Assembly: GCA_007449985.2 (NCBI GenBank)
Contig: VIIQ02000033.1
Location: 186,001-250,000, forward strand
Source: Desmodesmus armatus
Taxonomy: Eukaryota; Chlorophyta; Chlorophyceae; Sphaeropleales; Scenedesmaceae
DNA: 64,000 nt
Direction: 5' to 3'
The position numbers were made by a program, and so were the translations under genes. Position 1 is the stretch's first letter. Every line of letters begins with the position of its first letter. The notes under the pieces were generated by a model, which was not told the origin of the DNA, did not search any database, and was given only the letters and a program-made list of their open reading frames with translations. Positions 61,401 through 64,000 of this stretch are shown here, piece after piece.

Positions 61401-64000
61401 GACTATGCCAACTATTCCTGCAACCACAAGTCTTGCAACTCTTGCCAAGCGCGGCTCCTTCCTGAGCACATATGCTGCCCGCTGCCTGGTGCTGTTGTGG
61501 CATGCAGCTGGACAAGGTCACTGCCGACGCTGCTGAGCTCAAGGCCGGCTATGACAAGCTGGCAGTTGACAGTTCGGAGCAGAGGGCACAGCTGGACAAG
61601 GCAGCAACAGATGCAGCTGAGTACAAGGCCGGCTTTGACAAGGCCGCCGCGGATGCAGCAGAGTTCAAGGCTGGCTATGACAAGCTGATTGTGGACAGCA
61701 GTGAGCAGAGGGCGCAGCTCGACAAGGCGTCTGCGGATGCAGCAGAGTTCAAGGCGGGCTATGACAAGCTGCTGGTGGACACTTCTGAGCAGAGAGCACA
61801 GGTATCATCTACCCTGCACTGTGCTGGCTGGCATGCATAGCAGCAGGGATGGCAGGGCGTTGTTGGCTAATCTCTATATGCTGCATGAAACCTCAGAAGC
61901 CGAGTGACCGAGCATTGGTTTGTGGATAATGCTGTGGTTGTTGGCTGTCTTGTGGCTATCGTGGTGGTTGACTGCCGGTTTTGCAAGGCTACATGGAGGT
62001 TAAGTGCCTGACCGTGTGTGTTGCATTGCCCCTGCTCTTGCTGCCTACTGCTTTTCAGCTGGACAAGGCTGCTGCTGACGCCAATGAGTACAAGGCTGGC
62101 TATGACAAGGTGCTGGCCGACACTGTGGAGCAGAAGGCGCAGGTGGGTGATGTCACATCAGGTTGGCTGGAAGCACTGCATGGCTGCCCTTGCAGCAATA
62201 GCCATTGTGGCTGCCCTGGCATCAAGAAAGTCGGCTTTGATGGACCACAGGCACGGTGCATCGCTATGCTGCATGGAGGGGCTCCCGTCGCACTTTCAGT
62301 ATGGGGCTGTCTCATTGCAAGCCAGTTGCGGTTGGTCGCTTCACCCAGGTTCAGACTGCGCCAGGCTTGGGATCATTCAGGGATCCTTCACCCGTTTACA
62401 CTGCATGCCGTTCGTCTCCTTGTGCAGTTGGACAAGGCCTGTGCGGATGCAGCTGAGTACAAGGCAGGGCTGGACAAGGCTGCCGCTGATGCCTCGGAGC
62501 TCAAGGCTGGCTTCGACAAGGTCGCTGCCGATGCAGCCGAGTTCAAGGCAGGGTTCGACAAGGCCTCAGCCGATGCAGCGGAGTACAAGGCCGGCTATGA
62601 CAAGGTGGCTGCAGATGCAGCTGAGTTCAAGGCTGGGTTTGACAAGGCGGCCACCGATGCTGCTGAGTACAGAGCAGAGGCTGAGAGGCGCAAGACCATG
62701 GCTGACACTGCACTTGCGCAGATGAACCGCATGGCCGAGGACATGTCACAGGTGCGGTGATGGCGGCAACGTACTTTGATCTGCCACGCTGTGCTCCTCG
62801 TCTTGTCTGGTGCCAACCTCTAAGTACACATCGGCTCCTGCTGGCGCGATACATCTGGGACTTGGCTGGGGCTTTCATCTGCTGTTGCTCGGCGTGATGG
62901 CGAGTGAAAGCGCTTGCGCTGCCTTTCTGCTTGTGCCAGCTTTGTCCCAACCTACTATCTGCGCTCACTCGCCGTTTCACATGCTTGTACTGCATTGCAC
63001 TGTGTGCAGGTTCAGGAGCAGCTGCTGCGCGAGCGTGAGAACTACAGCGCTTTGCATGACCAGCACATGCAGCTGCGGCGGCAGCAGGAGGTGCTGGCAG
63101 CGGAGCTCTTGGTTGCCCTTGGCAGCTACAAGCCCAAGGCCAACATCGATGCAGGTCTGCCTGCTGCTACCCCGGCTCTGCAAGGACTGCCTGTCTCACT
63201 GTCCTGCAGCCTTGTGTATGGGGCGTGTGGGCTGCTGTAGCCCCCAAGCAGTCTGCTATACCATGACGTTGCAGGACAAAACAGTGTGTGATTGTATGCG
63301 TGTAACGGCCTATGAACCTGTCCCAGCTTGCGGCAAGGGCTGGGCGCCTGCAGCTGTTGCTCACTACAGATGTTGCTCACAAGCCAATGCTGGCTGCTGC
63401 TGTGACTCCTGTCGACCTGTTGTGCTGCAGGGACCCCTGCTGACAAGCTGCTGCAGATGCTGACCGATTTGCTGGATGGCACCCTGCCCAACCTCCAGGA
63501 CATCCTGCTCATTCAGAGCAGCATCTTGGAGGCGCGTGACATCTACCAGCCCTGGCGCCTGGGCAAGCAGCTGCTGGAAACCAAGGACCTGGAGGTGGGT
63601 TTCTGCATCATGCTGTTATTGGCGCGAAAACCACGTCGGGCCTGGATTGCTGACGTGTATCATGCCTCCGACTTCGGCTATGAATCAGTCCATGTGTTTC
63701 AAGGCACCTGGCTGGAGTAGGCATGCAGCCGTGCTGCTGCTGACTGCCAGGCAGGAAGGGTGCAACAGTGCGGTAGTGGAGCTGTGCATGCGTGCTTTTT
63801 GCCGTTGCTGCAGCGGCACTCCATGGTCACTTGCCAAGGGCTCTTCTACTGCCCTGCAGTCGTAACAGTGGCTGTTACAGTGGGCACTCACACTCGTGCT
63901 GTGTGATGCTGCGCTTGCGCCTTGCAGGACCAAGTGGGTCTGTCCCTGGTGCATCTCCTGGGCGACACAGAGACGCTCGCGCAAACACAAGCACCCCAGC
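55427..64000 (+). CDS. PAS-domain protein with giant 14-residue-repeat coiled coil (3' end beyond window)
   Basis: Seventeen exons fit in phase: 55427-55601, 55714-55831, 56095-56224, 56478-56696, 57151-57315, 57525-58157, 58444-58695, 59010-59387, 59758-59841, 60074-60157, 60466-61095, 61508-61801, 62059-62142, 62428-62751, 63010-63154, 63431-63594 and 63928 to the edge, about 1317 residues so far. Residues about 30-141 look like a PAS sensor: PCAALLFDRHGKLLASNSRA at the start and GPPRWLLCQASTV with LIMLLQLDITESQQ at the end. A coiled coil (142-214) and a Ser-rich linker follow. Then come about 900 residues of alternating 14-mers, AADAAEYKAGYDKL and LVDSSEQEAQLHKA, with a 3-4 hydrophobic spacing that fits a continuous heptad coil. 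The end (TPADKLLQMLTDLLDGTLPN, DIYQPWRLGKQLLE, VGLSLVHLLGD) resembles, from memory only, a segment preceding catalytic domains in some algal cyclic-nucleotide phosphodiesterases. No catalytic domain is in the window. The start is the first ATG giving a complete PAS. Confidence 0.75.
57582..62677 (+). repeat. 42-nt tandem coding repeat array split by introns
   Basis: About 39 copies of the AG(Y/F)DK-centred 14-mer spread over nine exons. Exons 58444-58695, 59010-59387, 59758-59841, 60074-60157, 60466-61095, 61508-61801 and 62059-62142 are 6, 9, 2, 2, 15, 7 and 2 times 42 nt. Each starts CTGGACAAG or CTTGACAAG after an AG acceptor and ends CAG before GT, phase 0. Confidence 0.92.
61176..61276 (+). 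repeat. Three-copy tandem repeat in an intron of the PAS gene
   Basis: AACAAGCTACTCACTTTCTA with ATGTACACATCAGACTT occurs at 61176-61211 and 61241-61276, with a copy lacking the first seven bases between them (61212-61240). The shared sequence is identical among copies, so the expansion is probably recent. Confidence 0.85.

Noticed and set aside
57582..62677. CRISPR-like regular array
   Set aside because: The units are contiguous coding repeats without unique spacers, in a eukaryotic spliced gene.

Overview
The window is nuclear DNA of a green alga, most likely a flagellated chlorophycean. The evidence is a set of intron-dense genes with GT..TGCAG introns, a plant-type fatty acid amide hydrolase pair, and a ciliary dynein regulatory complex gene. 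The base composition is moderately GC-rich, with TG-rich introns on the coding strand and many G/C homopolymer runs. I cannot name the species. No prokaryotic, organellar or viral gene was recognised. Gene models were spliced by hand: exons were chosen so that GT/AG borders, reading phase and family conservation agree, and most models close without a phase conflict.

Layout. 134-749 (-) is the 5' end of an unrecognised gene. It is divergent from TRAP-beta (1055-2682, +), an ER translocon subunit. NadC, quinolinate phosphoribosyltransferase (4205-6955, -), is divergent from DRC1 (7325-13040, +), a motile-cilium protein. DRC1 is followed head-to-tail by a mitochondrial VDAC porin (13248-16057, +). 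After about 3 kb without a confident gene comes a Gln/Ala/Gly-rich protein with two GYF-like domains (about 19167-24138, +), which carries at least one apparent frameshift. The stretch 24.1-30.9 kb is gene-poor. A three-exon orphan gene (30929-32233, -) precedes two head-to-tail fatty acid amide hydrolase (FAAH)-type amidases (34565-40481 and 40894-45800, +). CCT-delta chaperonin (48452-54886, -) is divergent from the last gene (55427 to beyond 64000, +). That gene encodes a PAS domain, then a long coiled coil built from 14-residue repeats, and it continues past the window edge.

The genes do not form one pathway; this is an ordinary eukaryotic neighbourhood with several divergent pairs about 300-540 bp apart. 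Two things stand out. First, the PAS/coiled-coil gene carries about 39 copies of a 14-residue motif. Its repeat exons are exact multiples of 42 nt, all in phase 0, with the same Gln|Leu-Asp junction. Second, short exon ends with their splice sites have been copied into adjacent introns, usually beside long G/C runs. This is seen in VDAC (three extra copies), CCT-delta (three separate events) and the GYF gene (two extra copies).
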